Origin: Mycobacterium colombiense
GTDB taxonomy: Bacteria > Actinomycetota > Actinomycetes > Mycobacteriales > Mycobacteriaceae
Assembly (NCBI RefSeq): GCF_001953985.1
Contig: NZ_MBEI01000078.1
Coordinates: 1-64,000 of the forward strand
Reading direction: 5' to 3'
DNA: 64,000 bases
The translations under genes were made by a program, and so were the position numbers. Below, piece by piece: positions 37,841-47,553 of the stretch. Below the pieces are notes generated by a model. The model saw only the letters and a program-made list of their open reading frames with translations. It did not search any database and was not told where the DNA came from. Positions within the stretch are counted from its first letter, which is position 1, and every line of letters begins with the position of its first letter.

Positions 37841-38334
37841 GAATGGCCCTCGGTGTCGGCGTTGTCGGCCCACTGCCAGGTCGCGATCCGGACGTCGGAT
37901 CCGGTGACGCGCTCCAGCCGGATGTCCAGATGACGCTCGGCGAGCCGCTCGACCAGGCCCTCGCCCCATTCCACCACGACCACAGCGTCGTCGAGATCGC
38001 TGTCCAAGTCCAGTGAGTCGAGTTCACCGAGCAGGTCGGCGCCCTGGTTGCCGGTGTGGTCGAGCAGCCGGTACATGTCGACGTGAATCATGGTCGGGGC
38101 GCCGGCGCGCCGCGGCGGATGCACCCGCGCCAACACGTAGGACGGGGAGGTGACCGGCCCGTCGACATCCATCGCCTCGGCGATTCCCTTGGCCAGCACG
38201 GTCTTTCCGGCTCCGAGCGGGCCGGAGAGCACCACCACGTCGCCCGCCCGCAGGTGTTGCCCCAGCCGCGACCCCAGCGCCATGGTGTCTTCGACCCGGT
38301 CGCAGGTCGCGGTGCCGCCATTGACCTCAACCAC
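37837..38334 (-). CDS. tsaE: tRNA t6A synthesis ATPase TsaE
   Basis: A 165-residue P-loop ATPase required to reset the TsaBD complex. Walker A is SGPLGAGKTVLAKGIAEAM, the switch residues are TSPSYVLARVH, and Walker B lies in DMYRLLDH and VVVEWGEG. GTG 38334 is the likely start because it overlaps the end of the hydrolase gene by 8 bases; the open frame to 38469 is not family-like. Confidence 0.92.
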   Translation of the reverse strand: MVEVNGGTATCDRVEDTMALGSRLGQHLRAGDVVVLSGPLGAGKTVLAKGIAEAMDVDGPVTSPSYVLARVHPPRRAGAPTMIHVDMYRLLDHTGNQGADLLGELDSLDLDSDLDDAVVVVEWGEGLVERLAERHLDIRLERVTGSDVRIATWQWADNADTEGHS

Positions 38335-39439
38335 GACGCCGCAACCTTTCTCGGATCCGTCGTATCCGCAGCGCGGCCTTGGTCGGGGTGGCCCGCCTGA
38401 CCAGTCGCACCAGTCCGCCGTTGATGGCCTCGGGCTTGTCCAGCAGCGCCAGGTGGCTGGCCCCGGCAACGATGACCAGCTCGGACTGCGGCAGGCTGGC
38501 GGCCATCTTTCGTGAATATTCGTCCGGGGTGAGCAGGTCGTGGTCGCCGCAGGCGATCAGGGTCGGGACGCGCAACAGCGTCCACAGCCCGGCGGTTTCG
38601 TCATGCTTTTCCAGCGCGTCGAGGAAGCCCACCATGGTGGGGATCGGGGTGCTGTTCATCATCCGCTGGGAGAACGCGTCCAGGCTGCGGCTGACCTGCA
38701 GGTCGCTGTAGGAGGCGGCCCGCAGCACCGGGCCGATCAACGAGCGGGACACGTTGCGGCCGCGGTGCATCAGCTTCGGCGCGGACCGGGCCGCGACCCG
38801 AACCGCTTCCAGCGCAGGGTTTTTCAGTATCTCGCCCAGCGGTGACCTCGAAACACCTTCGGCCGCAGAAGAAATTATCGCGGCGCCGACGATTCGCCGC
38901 CCGTACTGCTCGGGGAACTGGCGGGCATGCGACAACACCGTCATGCCGCCCATCGAGTGGCCCACCAGCACGATCATTCCGCGCGGGGCCACGACGTTCA
39001 GCACCGTCTGCAGGTCCCGGCCGAGCTGGGTCAGCGTGTAGGTCTCGGGGTCGGCCTCGCCGGACCTGCCGTGCCCGCGCTGGTCGTAGAACACCATCCG
39101 CACGTCGGGGCCCAACTGATCGGGCAGCCGCGTGCGCTGAAAATGAAAGGCGCCCATCTGCAAACAGAACCCGTGGACGAAGACCAGGGTCAGCGGCGCA
39201 TCGGCCGGGCCCGCGTCGCGGACCGCCAGCGGTATCCCGTCCGGGGTGGTCACCACCAGGCCGGCGTCGTCCTCGAGCCGGTTGAAATCCTCATGGGCGT
39301 AAGGGTCTTCGACCATGGCGCGCTGGGTCATCGACCGGCGGGCCGAGGCCCCGATGATGGTGGCGACGGCGGTCACCCCCGCGCCTCCCGCAAGCCAGGC
39401 CCTGCCCTTGCGGCGCCTGCGGGATTCCTCAGGACTCAA
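38327..39439 (-). CDS. Alpha/beta-hydrolase with N-terminal membrane anchor
   Basis: A 370-residue hydrolase. The arginine-rich start SRRRRKGRAWLAGG leads into one hydrophobic segment (about 16-30), so it is probably anchored with the enzyme part outside or membrane-bound. The catalytic set is complete: oxyanion FVHGFC, nucleophile in GHSMGG, acid in ACGDHDLLTPDEY, and His in GASHLALLDKP. The substrate is unknown; an epoxide-hydrolase, esterase or lipase role is possible. It sits between alr and tsaE with overlaps on both sides. That position is seen in other mycobacteria but not in M. tuberculosis as I recall it. Confidence 0.87.
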   Translation of the reverse strand: MSPEESRRRRKGRAWLAGGAGVTAVATIIGASARRSMTQRAMVEDPYAHEDFNRLEDDAGLVVTTPDGIPLAVRDAGPADAPLTLVFVHGFCLQMGAFHFQRTRLPDQLGPDVRMVFYDQRGHGRSGEADPETYTLTQLGRDLQTVLNVVAPRGMIVLVGHSMGGMTVLSHARQFPEQYGRRIVGAAIISSAAEGVSRSPLGEILKNPALEAVRVAARSAPKLMHRGRNVSRSLIGPVLRAASYSDLQVSRSLDAFSQRMMNSTPIPTMVGFLDALEKHDETAGLWTLLRVPTLIACGDHDLLTPDEYSRKMAASLPQSELVIVAGASHLALLDKPEAINGGLVRLVRRATPTKAALRIRRIRERLRRRG

Positions 39440-40595
39440 CGGTGTGCGCCTCGCGGTAGGTCCTGGTGATCCGCCCGCGGGGGCTGGTCACCACTTCGTA
39501 GTGGATGGTGCCGAGCAGGCCGGCCCAGTCCTGCGCGGTGGGCTCGCCATTGGTGCCCGGCCCGAACAGGATCGCCTCGTCGCCCTCGGCCACGTCGGTG
39601 CGGCCCGGGCCGAGGTCGACGACGAACTGGTCCATGCAGATCCGCCCGACGCCGGGCCGCCGCCTGCCGTTGATCAACACCTCCAGCCGGCCGCCCAGCG
39701 ACCGGAAGACGCCGTCGGCGTAGCCGACCGGGATGAGCGCGAGGTTGGTGTCGTGCTGCGCGGTCCAGGTGTGGCCGTAGGACACGCTCTCCCCCGCGCG
39801 AATCGACTTCACCAGTGCCACAGTGCATTTCACCGTCATCGCCGGGACCAGGCCCATGTCGCCGCGCTCGGGGACCGGGCTCAGCCCGTAGACCGCGACG
39901 CCGGGGCGCACCATGTCGAAGGCCAGGTCGGGACGGGACATGGTGGCCGACGAGTTCGACAGGTGTGCCACGTCGAACCGCACACCCTGATCGCGCGCCT
40001 GGGCCAGCATGTCGCCGAATCGTTGGGCCTGAAGGTTATTCACGGGGTTGGCGGGCTGATCGGCGTACACCATGTGCGACATCAGGCCCCGCAGCGCGAT
40101 GGCCTCCTCGGCGACGGCCTTGCGCAGCGCGGTCAGCATCGCCGGGTATTGCCCCGGCGGTACCCCGTTGCGGTTCAGCCCGGTGTCGACCTTGACGGTC
40201 ACCGTCACGGTCCGGCCGGTGCGGCGGGCCGCGTCCAGCAGCTCGTCGAGCTGGCGCTGCGACGACACGGCGATCTGGAGGTCGGCCAGCAGCGCGGGCC
40301 CGAAGTCGAAGCCCGGCGGGTGCAGCCAGGCCAGCACCGGGGCGGTGATGCCGGCCGCGCGCAGCGCCAGACCCTCGGCGACGGTGGCGACGCCCAGCTC
40401 GGTGGCGCCCGCCGCCAGCGCGGCGCGCGCCGTCTGGGGAGCTCCGTGGCCGTAGCCGTCGGCCTTGACCACGGCCATCACCTGCGCGCCGCCGGCCTGC
40501 TCGCACAGCAGCCGCACGTTGTGCTCAATCGCGCCCAGGTCGACCAGGGCCTCGGCGAGGACGCCCGGTGTCAGGGATATCGGCGTAACGGCCAA
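39429..40595 (-). CDS. alr: Alanine racemase
   Basis: A 388-residue PLP enzyme producing D-alanine for peptidoglycan. The PLP-binding Lys44 lies in MAVVKADGYGHG, and the second catalytic Tyr in SVSYGHTW. The C-terminal beta domain with VGRICMDQFVVDLGPG is normal. The start is a TTG at 40595 giving (M)AVTPISLTP, which aligns with the homologue; no better in-frame start was seen. The gene overlaps the downstream hydrolase by 11 bases. It is the target of D-cycloserine. Confidence 0.95.
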   Translation of the reverse strand: MAVTPISLTPGVLAEALVDLGAIEHNVRLLCEQAGGAQVMAVVKADGYGHGAPQTARAALAAGATELGVATVAEGLALRAAGITAPVLAWLHPPGFDFGPALLADLQIAVSSQRQLDELLDAARRTGRTVTVTVKVDTGLNRNGVPPGQYPAMLTALRKAVAEEAIALRGLMSHMVYADQPANPVNNLQAQRFGDMLAQARDQGVRFDVAHLSNSSATMSRPDLAFDMVRPGVAVYGLSPVPERGDMGLVPAMTVKCTVALVKSIRAGESVSYGHTWTAQHDTNLALIPVGYADGVFRSLGGRLEVLINGRRRPGVGRICMDQFVVDLGPGRTDVAEGDEAILFGPGTNGEPTAQDWAGLLGTIHYEVVTSPRGRITRTYREAHTVES

Positions 40596-40922
40596 GGAAG
40601 TCGCGCTCCACTCGTCTATCTGTCAGTTCGCAGCCGCCATTGTCCCAGAACCGGTCGGACACACCGCTCGCCGACGGCGGACGGACCGCACCCGGCCGGG
40701 GCCGCGTTGCCGCAATGGTCACAGCCGCCACATGCGCCCCGGCCGCGGGTGGACACACAATTGCCCGCCTCTCAGCGACAAATCGCGGCGTCAGCGCGGC
40801 GCGGGCGCGTTGTCGCTGTGAGGCGGGCATTCACGCACATGCCTCCGCCGCCGGGACCACTGTGGCCCGTGTGACAAACCGCGGTGTGACTGACGCCCGT
40901 GTGACGAAGCCCCCGAAACGGC
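40596..40922. other. Intergenic gap between alr and gadB
   Basis: No convincing gene is present in these 327 bases. The stretch 40868-40911 contains three spaced copies of GTGTGAC, two of them inside the longer GCCCGTGTGAC. In M. tuberculosis this interval holds several genes (Rv3424c-Rv3431c as recalled), which are absent here. Confidence 0.6.
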
Positions 40923-42305
40923 TCAGTGCGCGAAGTGCTCGGCGCTGTAGTGCCCGCCCGGCTTGAGCTTGTCCAGCGACGCCAGCGCGGTACGGGCATC
41001 GTCGTGCAAGGCCCGCGCCAGGTCGGCGGACAGGCCCTCGCGCACCACGATGCGCAGCACCGAGACGTTGGTGGCATTGTCGGGCATGGTGTAGGCGGGC
41101 ACCTGCCAACCGAAGGTCCGCAGCTCGTGGGAGACGTCGAACTCGGTGTACCCGCAATTCTTGGCGAGCCGGAAGCTGACCACCGGGATCGCCGAGCCGT
41201 CCGAGATCAGATCGCAGTGGTCTCCGACCCGCAGCTGCTCACCCAGCCAGCGCGCGGTCGACGACAGCGTCTGCATCACCTGCGTGTAGCCCTCGCGGCC
41301 CAGCCGCAGGAAGTTGTAATACTGGCCGACCACCTGGTTGCCGGGCCGGGAGAAGTTCAGCGTGAACGTCGGCATGTCGCCGCCGAGGTAATTCACGTGG
41401 AACACCAGGTCCTCGGGCAGGTACTCCTTGCTGCGCCACACCACGAACCCGACGCCCGGGTAGGTCAGCCCGTACTTGTGGCCGCTGACGTTGATCGAGA
41501 CCACCCGGGGCAGCCGGAAGTCCCACTTCACCTCGGGGTGCAGGAAGGGCACCACGAATCCGCCGCTGGCGGCGTCGACGTGCACGGGGACGTCCACCCC
41601 GCCGCCGGCGGCCAGCTTGTCCAGCGCCCCGCAGATCTCCGCGATGGGTTCGAGCTCACCGGTGTAGGTGGTGCCCAGGATCGCCACCACACCGATGGTG
41701 TCCTCGTCGACGGCGTCGAGGACCTGCTCGGGGGTGATGACGTAGCGCCCCTCCTCCATCGGCAGGTAGCGCGGCTCGACGTCGAAGTAGCGGCAGAACT
41801 TCTCCCAGACGACCTGGACGTTGGAGCCCATCACCAGGTTCGGGGTGCGCGTCTTCCAGTCTTTGCCGACCTTCTCGCGCCACCGCCATTTCATCGCCAG
41901 GCCGCCCAGCATCACCGCCTCGCTGGACCCGATGGTGGACACCCCGCACGCGCTGGACGGGTCGTCGTCGCGCAGGCCGTCGGCGTGGAACAGGTCGGCC
42001 ACCATGCACACGCAGCGCTGCTCGATGGCCGCCGTCGCCGGGTACTCGTCCTTGTCGATCATGTTCTTGTCGAACGTCTCGGCCATCAACCGCCCGGCCT
42101 GCGGGTCCATCCAGGTGGTGACGAAGGTGGCCAGGTTAAGCCGCGAACTCCCGTCGAGCATCAGCTCATCGTGGATGAAGCGGTAGGCGGCGTCGGGGTC
42201 CATCGACTCGTCTGGCATCCGCAGGGCAGGCACCGGCGCGGTGAACAGGCGGCCGGTGTAGGCGGGCGCGATGGAGTGCGCGGGCATGGAAGGGTGTTGG
42301 GGCAC
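40923..42305 (-). CDS. gadB: Glutamate decarboxylase
   Basis: A 460-residue PLP enzyme turning glutamate to GABA while consuming a proton. The PLP Lys277 lies in SINVSGHKYGLTYPG, and the binding segment HVDAASGGFVVPF and the GSSEAVMLGGLAMKW pocket are typical. The gene begins at ATG 42305. No glutamate/GABA antiporter gene is next to it, so a role in GABA shunt metabolism is at least as likely as acid resistance. Confidence 0.96.
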   Translation of the reverse strand: MPQHPSMPAHSIAPAYTGRLFTAPVPALRMPDESMDPDAAYRFIHDELMLDGSSRLNLATFVTTWMDPQAGRLMAETFDKNMIDKDEYPATAAIEQRCVCMVADLFHADGLRDDDPSSACGVSTIGSSEAVMLGGLAMKWRWREKVGKDWKTRTPNLVMGSNVQVVWEKFCRYFDVEPRYLPMEEGRYVITPEQVLDAVDEDTIGVVAILGTTYTGELEPIAEICGALDKLAAGGGVDVPVHVDAASGGFVVPFLHPEVKWDFRLPRVVSINVSGHKYGLTYPGVGFVVWRSKEYLPEDLVFHVNYLGGDMPTFTLNFSRPGNQVVGQYYNFLRLGREGYTQVMQTLSSTARWLGEQLRVGDHCDLISDGSAIPVVSFRLAKNCGYTEFDVSHELRTFGWQVPAYTMPDNATNVSVLRIVVREGLSADLARALHDDARTALASLDKLKPGGHYSAEHFAH

Positions 42306-42318
42306 AACGGAATCCTCT

Positions 42319-43740
42319 CTATAAAGCGGCCAGGGCGGCCCGGATGTGTGGCACCATGCGCGATGACGAGGTGGGCGCCGCGCCGGGGCCGGGGTCGGCG
42401 GCCGACAGCGCGGCTGCGCGCGCGTGCACGAACGCCGCCGCGGCGGCCGCCTCGGCCGGCGGCAGGCCCGAGGCCAGCAGCGCGCCGATCATGCCGGACA
42501 ACACGTCACCGGAGCCGGCGGTGGACGCCCACGACTGCCCCGCCGGATTGAGATAGACCGGGCCGCCCGGGTCGGCGATCACCGTGACGTTGCCCTTGAG
42601 TAGCACCGTGGCGCCGAACGCGTCCGCCAGCTTGCGGCACGCACCCACCCGGTCATCACCGGGCGGGTTACCCGCCAGCCGGGCGAATTCACCGGCGTGC
42701 GGGGTCAGCACCGTCGGCGCGGTGCGGTTGGCCACCAGCTCGGGATGGGCCGCCAGGATGGTCAGCCCGTCGGCGTCCACGATCACCGGCAGATCGGTTT
42801 CCAGCGCGAACCACAGCGCGGCGGCCCCGACGTCGTCGGTGCCCAATCCCGGCCCGACGACCCAGGACTGCACGCGCCCGGCCGACGCGGGGGTGGGCGA
42901 GGCGATCACCTCGGGCCAGACCGCGAGCACCTCGCGGTGCGCGCTGCCGGCGTAGCGGACCATGCCGGAGGTCGCCGCGACGGCGGCGCCGGTGCACAGC
43001 ACGGCGGCACCCGGATACGTCGACGAGCCGGCCATCACACCGGTGACGCCCTGGGTGTACTTGTCGTCGTGGGGCCCGGGCACCGGCCACCGGGCAACCA
43101 CGTCGGCGGCCTCGAACCCCAGCACGTCGGTGTCGGGCAGCCTCAGCCCGATGTCGATCAGCTTCACCCGCCCGCACTCGCCGAGCGCGTGCACGGGTTT
43201 GAGCCCGCCGAAGGTGACGGTCAGCGCGGCGTGCACCGCGGGGCCGCTGATCGCCCCGGTCGCCGCGTCGATTCCGCTGGGGATGTCGACGGCGACCACC
43301 GGGATTCCCGCGTCGTCGACCGCTGCGAACACCTCGGCCGCCGCGGGCCGCAGCGCCCCGGAGCCGGAGATGCCCACCACCCCGTCGATGACGAGATCGG
43401 TTGCCGGCGAGATACTTTCGACGACGCGCCCGCCGGCCTGCCGAAACGCCGCCAGCCCCTTGCGGTGGGTGCGCTCCGGGTTCAGCAGGATCGCGTCCGC
43501 CGCCGCGCCGCGACGGCGCAGGAAGGTGGCCGCCCACAGCGCGTCACCGCCGTTGTCCCCGGAGCCGACGACCGCACACACCCGTCGCCCGGTCACCCCT
43601 CCGGTGCGGGCGGCCAACTCACGGATGATCTCGGTGGCCAGCCCAAAGGCCGCGCGCCGCATCAGCGCACCGTCGGGCAGGCTGGCCAGCAGTGGCGCCT
43701 CGGCCTGGCGGATCGCGTCTACGGAGTAGTAGTGCCGCAT
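42319..43740 (-). CDS. nnr: Bifunctional NAD(P)HX epimerase/dehydratase
   Basis: A 473-residue metabolite-repair enzyme. The N-terminal YjeF_N epimerase domain (to ~210) has VVGSGDNGGDALWAATFLRR. The C-terminal ADP-dependent dehydratase domain has VVGPGLGTDDVG, TPHAGEFARLAG, VLLKGNVTVIADP and the catalytic STAGSGDVLSGMIGALLASG. It restores hydrated NADH/NADPH. ATG 43740 is used. It is 13 bases upstream of gadB and probably cotranscribed with it. Confidence 0.95.
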   Translation of the reverse strand: MRHYYSVDAIRQAEAPLLASLPDGALMRRAAFGLATEIIRELAARTGGVTGRRVCAVVGSGDNGGDALWAATFLRRRGAAADAILLNPERTHRKGLAAFRQAGGRVVESISPATDLVIDGVVGISGSGALRPAAAEVFAAVDDAGIPVVAVDIPSGIDAATGAISGPAVHAALTVTFGGLKPVHALGECGRVKLIDIGLRLPDTDVLGFEAADVVARWPVPGPHDDKYTQGVTGVMAGSSTYPGAAVLCTGAAVAATSGMVRYAGSAHREVLAVWPEVIASPTPASAGRVQSWVVGPGLGTDDVGAAALWFALETDLPVIVDADGLTILAAHPELVANRTAPTVLTPHAGEFARLAGNPPGDDRVGACRKLADAFGATVLLKGNVTVIADPGGPVYLNPAGQSWASTAGSGDVLSGMIGALLASGLPPAEAAAAAAFVHARAAALSAADPGPGAAPTSSSRMVPHIRAALAAL

Positions 43741-43866
43741 CAGAGTCAGATTACGTGTAAGCGTCGCGGTGTACAGCCGCGCTCGGATCGCCGGCGGGCA
43801 CGGCGGCCGGCGCCGTTACGGAGTAGCTTGGCGCCCACGGTCTTTCGGTACCGGCCGGTGCCGGCA

Positions 43867-44583
43867 TCAGGTCGGGGGATCCGGCGGCACGTTGCGGCGC
43901 GCCATCACCTTGAGTCGGGCGGGACTCAACGGGCTACTGCGTTCGGAGCGCGTGCGCGTCATCGGGTAGAAGCACAAGCCGATCAGGATCGAGGTGAAGT
44001 GCCCGATCGCGGTGAAGTTCAGCTCGCTGCCCATCGTGATCAACGGGAAACCGAAGATGATGAACAACACTCCCAGATATCCCCAGCGCCAGGGCCGGAC
44101 GATGTGGTAGCTCAACACGGCCATCACGCCGACGAGGAAATAGCTGACCCCGATGTCGCGGGCGTGCACCAGCCGTTGCGGAGCCTCGTGGTCTTCGATC
44201 GCGAAGTAGAGGATGCCTTCGCTGATGTAGGTGGCGAGGATGTGCGAGCTCAATCCCACAGTGAGCCAGCGCAGCTGGCCGAGCCAGTGTTCGGCCGGCG
44301 CGAGAAACAGGGTGAACAGCAGCAGGTAGGGCTCGAAGTTCTTGCCGTCGATCCACAGCAGGCTGGAGAACAGGACGCCGAGCGGGTCACTGCCCAGCTC
44401 GTGGATGTTGGTGGAGCGGTGCAGCAGTACCGAGTGCAGTTCCCGGCCGGTGAGGTGGGTCTGGATGAACGTCGTGATCATCAGCACCAACAGCCAGCCG
44501 TAGGTCAGCGGGGCGCTGATGACGAAATGCCAGACCACCAGCGTCATGCTGCGCACTCGTCCGCGAACCGATTGATACCCCAC
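43867..44583 (-). CDS. Rhomboid-like membrane protein (Rv3434c-like)
   Basis: A 238-residue integral membrane protein with about six TM helices. The segment SVLLHRSTNIHELGSDPL after TM1, EHWLGQLRW in the middle, GVSYFLVG in a later helix and IGHFTSILIG in the last one fit the mycobacterial rhomboid-like group. GxS and GH could provide a Ser-His dyad, but the match to active rhomboids is weak and protease activity is unproven. GTG 44583 has GAAGG eight bases upstream; the frame is open to 44637. Confidence 0.75.
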   Translation of the reverse strand: MGYQSVRGRVRSMTLVVWHFVISAPLTYGWLLVLMITTFIQTHLTGRELHSVLLHRSTNIHELGSDPLGVLFSSLLWIDGKNFEPYLLLFTLFLAPAEHWLGQLRWLTVGLSSHILATYISEGILYFAIEDHEAPQRLVHARDIGVSYFLVGVMAVLSYHIVRPWRWGYLGVLFIIFGFPLITMGSELNFTAIGHFTSILIGLCFYPMTRTRSERSSPLSPARLKVMARRNVPPDPPT

Positions 44584-44652
44584 GACATCAACCTTCGCAC
44601 GCGGGGCGGGGCGCCGGACAACTTCGGCGGCAAACACGCCGCCCGCGATCGG

Positions 44653-45558
44653 CTACTTCGCCGACGCGGGGGCGGGTTCCGGTGCGGGCGCGGGTTCCGC
44701 GGGCGCCGGGGCGGACACCGGCTTCAAATGCCGCCACCAGCAGCCGATATAGAGAATCATCGAGACCGCCAGCGCGACCAGCACCCAGATCACCACGGTG
44801 ATGTCGACCCAGCTGCCGAATGGCGGCGAGCCCGGTAGCGCGTTGCGCAGTGGCACCACCGCGAACAGCATGGCCGCGTACCACGTCGTCATCGGCGGCT
44901 GAAACGGCCGCCGGTCGCGCGCCGTCTGAATCGCAACCACCAGAGCCAGACTGGCGATCGTGATGAGCACGCCGAGGATGACGATCGCGAACGCCGCGGT
45001 GCTGAGCGAGCGTTGCACCTTCAGCCGGTAGGGGCCGTCCGCCTGGGTTCTGGTGGCGGACAGCCGCCACCCCGACAGGTGGTCGACGAAGGTGACCGGA
45101 ACGCGGTCGGGAGCCCGGTCGGTCTCAGGGCCGTAAAAGATCTCGACTTCGATCGGCCCCGAGCGGTATTGATCGAACGGCCAGCGCTCGATCTGGCCGG
45201 CGATGGTCAGCGGGACGGCCATCAGGCCGGGAAGCATGCCCTTGGTCCAGGTGTGCCGGGCCGGCATCGCGGCTGACCTGACGCGCAGGCTGAGATCGTC
45301 CTTGAGGTGGTGGGTGATCGGGTCCAGCAACGCCGATCCGGGATTGAACGCCAGATTGACGGCGAGCACGCTGTTGTTGGACTGGATGTCTTCGACGTTG
45401 ATCGTCGCCGACGGCCTGTCGCCGTCGACACTCGGAGCGGTCGCATCCAGACGCCGGCCGGTACCGCTTTGGGCGTACATCGCGACCGCCACCACGTATG
45501 CCACGAGGATGAGGACGACAAGACCCACGACGCCGTATTTCGTGCCGGCCGATCGCAT
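44653..45558 (-). CDS. DUF4436-type membrane protein (Rv3435c-like)
   Basis: A 301-residue protein of unknown function. One TM helix is near the N-terminus (VVGLVVLILVAYVVAVAMYA), followed by a ~170-residue extracytoplasmic beta-rich part with SATINVEDIQSNNSVLAVNL, then three C-terminal TM helices (from ~183) and an Ala/Pro-rich tail of EPAPAPEPAPAS type. ATG 45558 is used. It precedes the rhomboid-like gene on the same strand (69-base gap). Confidence 0.8.
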   Translation of the reverse strand: MRSAGTKYGVVGLVVLILVAYVVAVAMYAQSGTGRRLDATAPSVDGDRPSATINVEDIQSNNSVLAVNLAFNPGSALLDPITHHLKDDLSLRVRSAAMPARHTWTKGMLPGLMAVPLTIAGQIERWPFDQYRSGPIEVEIFYGPETDRAPDRVPVTFVDHLSGWRLSATRTQADGPYRLKVQRSLSTAAFAIVILGVLITIASLALVVAIQTARDRRPFQPPMTTWYAAMLFAVVPLRNALPGSPPFGSWVDITVVIWVLVALAVSMILYIGCWWRHLKPVSAPAPAEPAPAPEPAPASAK

Positions 45559-45678
45559 ACTTCCTCCCGTACGGACTTAGCCCAACCCACCTGCCGCAAA
45601 TGCTGTCCCAGGGCAATGTAATGGATCGGCCGCGTGTCCGCCGGAGTTCCGGGCGAAGCGGCGCAAGCTATTTCCCGC

Positions 45679-47553
45679 CTATTCGACGGTGACGGACTTG
45701 GCCAGGTTTCGCGGCTTGTCGACGTCGTAGCCGCGGGCCTGCGCCACCGACGCCGCGAACACCTGAAGCGGGATGGTCGACAGCAGCGGCTGCAGAAGCG
45801 TTGATACAGACGGAATTTCGATCAGGTGGTCGGCGTAGGGCCGCACGGTGTCATCGCCTTCCTCGGCGATGACGATGGTGATCGCGCCGCGGGCCTGGAT
45901 CTCGCGGATGTTGGACAACAACTTCGCGTGCAGCACGGCCGACCCCTTGGGCGACGGCATGATGACGATGACCGGCAGATCGTCTTCGATCAGCGCGATG
46001 GGGCCGTGCTTGAGCTCACCGGCGGCGAATCCCTCGGCGTGCATGTACGCCAATTCCTTGAGCTTCAGCGCACCTTCGAGCGCCACCGGGTATCCGACGT
46101 GGCGCCCCAGGAACAGCACCGTCGGCGACTGGGCGAATTGATACGCCAGGGCGGCCACCGGCTTGATCGTCGCGATGACCCGCGAGACGAGGTCCGGCAT
46201 CGCTTCCAGCTCGTGGTATTCGCGCCAGACCTCGTCGGGATACTTGGTGCCGCGGGCCTGCGCCAGCGCCAGCCCGACCAGATAGTTCGCGGTGATCTGC
46301 GCCAGGAACGTCTTGGTCGAGGCCACCCCGATCTCCGGGCCGGCGCGGGTGTACAGCACCGCGTCGCACTCGCGCGGAATCTGCGAGCCATTGGTGTTGC
46401 AGATCGCCAGAACCTTGGCCTTCTGCTCCTTGGCGTGCCGGACCGCTTCGAGGGTGTCCGCGGTCTCACCGGACTGCGAGATGGCGACCACCAGGGTGCT
46501 GCGGTCCAGAACCGGGTCGCGGTACCGGAATTCGCTGGCCAGCTCGACCTCGACCGGCAGCCGCGTCCAGTGCTCGATCGCGTACTTCGCCAGCAGGCCG
46601 GAGTGATACGCGGTGCCGCAGGCCACCACGAACACCTTGTCGATCTCGCGGAGTTCCTGATCGGACAGCCGCTGTTCGTCGAGGACGATCCGGCCGTCGA
46701 CGAAGTGCCCCAGCAGGGTGTCGGCCACGGCGGCGGGCTGCTCGGCGATCTCCTTGAGCATGAAGTACTCGTAGCCGCCCTTCTCGGCGGCGGCCAGGTC
46801 CCAATCGATGTGGAACTCGCGGTATGCCCCGGGCCCCAGGTCCTCGTTGCCGTCGAAGTCGGTGATGCGGTAGCCGTTCGCGGTGATCACCACGGCCTGG
46901 TCCTGGCCGAGTTCGATGGCGTTGCGGGTGTGCGGGATGAACGCCGCGACGTCGGAGCCGACGAACATCTCGCCGTCGCCGATGCCGATCACCAGTGGGG
47001 TGGAGCGGCGGGCGGCGACGATGGTGCCGGGGTCGTCGGCGTTGGCGAACACCAACGTGAAGTGGCCGTCCAGGCGGCGCAGCACCGCGAGCACCGACGC
47101 GGCGAAATCGCCTGCGGTGGGGCCGTGCCGGTATGCCTGCGACACCAGGTGCACCGCCACCTCGGTGTCGGTGTCGCTGGCGAACTCCACGCCCTCGGCC
47201 TCCAGCTCGTGGCGCAGGTTGGCGTAGTTCTCGATGATGCCGTTGTGGACCACGGCGATCTTGCCGGCGGCGTCGCGGTGCGGGTGGGAGTTGCGGTCGG
47301 TGGGCCGTCCGTGGGTGGCCCACCGGGTGTGGCCCAGGCCGGTGGTTCCGGTCAGCGACGACGCCGGCATTTCGGCGATCGCCTCTTCCAGGTTGGCCAG
47401 CCGGCCAGCGCGACGGCTGACCGTCAGGGTGGCGTCGCCGTTGACCAAGGCGACGCCCGACGAGTCGTAACCCCGGTACTCCATCCGGCGCAGCGCGGCC
47501 ATGACGACCTCACAGGCGGGCTGCTGCCCGACATAGCCGACGATTCCGCACAT
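45679..47553 (-). CDS. glmS: Glutamine-fructose-6-phosphate aminotransferase
   Basis: A 624-residue enzyme catalysing the first step of UDP-GlcNAc synthesis. The mature product starts at the nucleophile Cys (MCGIVGYVGQQ) of the glutaminase domain. GHTRWATHG and the NGIIENY loop are present, and two SIS domains follow (CGTAYHSGLLAKYAIE, ISQSGETADTLEA). It ends DKPRNLAKSVTVE. ATG 47553 is fixed by Cys2; upstream codons are not coding. No glmS ribozyme was recognised upstream. glmM lies at 52.5 kb. Confidence 0.97.
   Translation of the reverse strand: MCGIVGYVGQQPACEVVMAALRRMEYRGYDSSGVALVNGDATLTVSRRAGRLANLEEAIAEMPASSLTGTTGLGHTRWATHGRPTDRNSHPHRDAAGKIAVVHNGIIENYANLRHELEAEGVEFASDTDTEVAVHLVSQAYRHGPTAGDFAASVLAVLRRLDGHFTLVFANADDPGTIVAARRSTPLVIGIGDGEMFVGSDVAAFIPHTRNAIELGQDQAVVITANGYRITDFDGNEDLGPGAYREFHIDWDLAAAEKGGYEYFMLKEIAEQPAAVADTLLGHFVDGRIVLDEQRLSDQELREIDKVFVVACGTAYHSGLLAKYAIEHWTRLPVEVELASEFRYRDPVLDRSTLVVAISQSGETADTLEAVRHAKEQKAKVLAICNTNGSQIPRECDAVLYTRAGPEIGVASTKTFLAQITANYLVGLALAQARGTKYPDEVWREYHELEAMPDLVSRVIATIKPVAALAYQFAQSPTVLFLGRHVGYPVALEGALKLKELAYMHAEGFAAGELKHGPIALIEDDLPVIVIMPSPKGSAVLHAKLLSNIREIQARGAITIVIAEEGDDTVRPYADHLIEIPSVSTLLQPLLSTIPLQVFAASVAQARGYDVDKPRNLAKSVTVE

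Noticed and set aside
38842..39285. Arg-rich frames inside hydrolase and alr genes
   Set aside because: Very high Arg/Pro/Ala content reflects reading GC-rich codons in the wrong frame.
40868..40911. Three GTGTGAC repeats near the gadB end
   Set aside because: Too short and irregular to be a CRISPR, operator array or mobile-element end. Noted only in the gap description.
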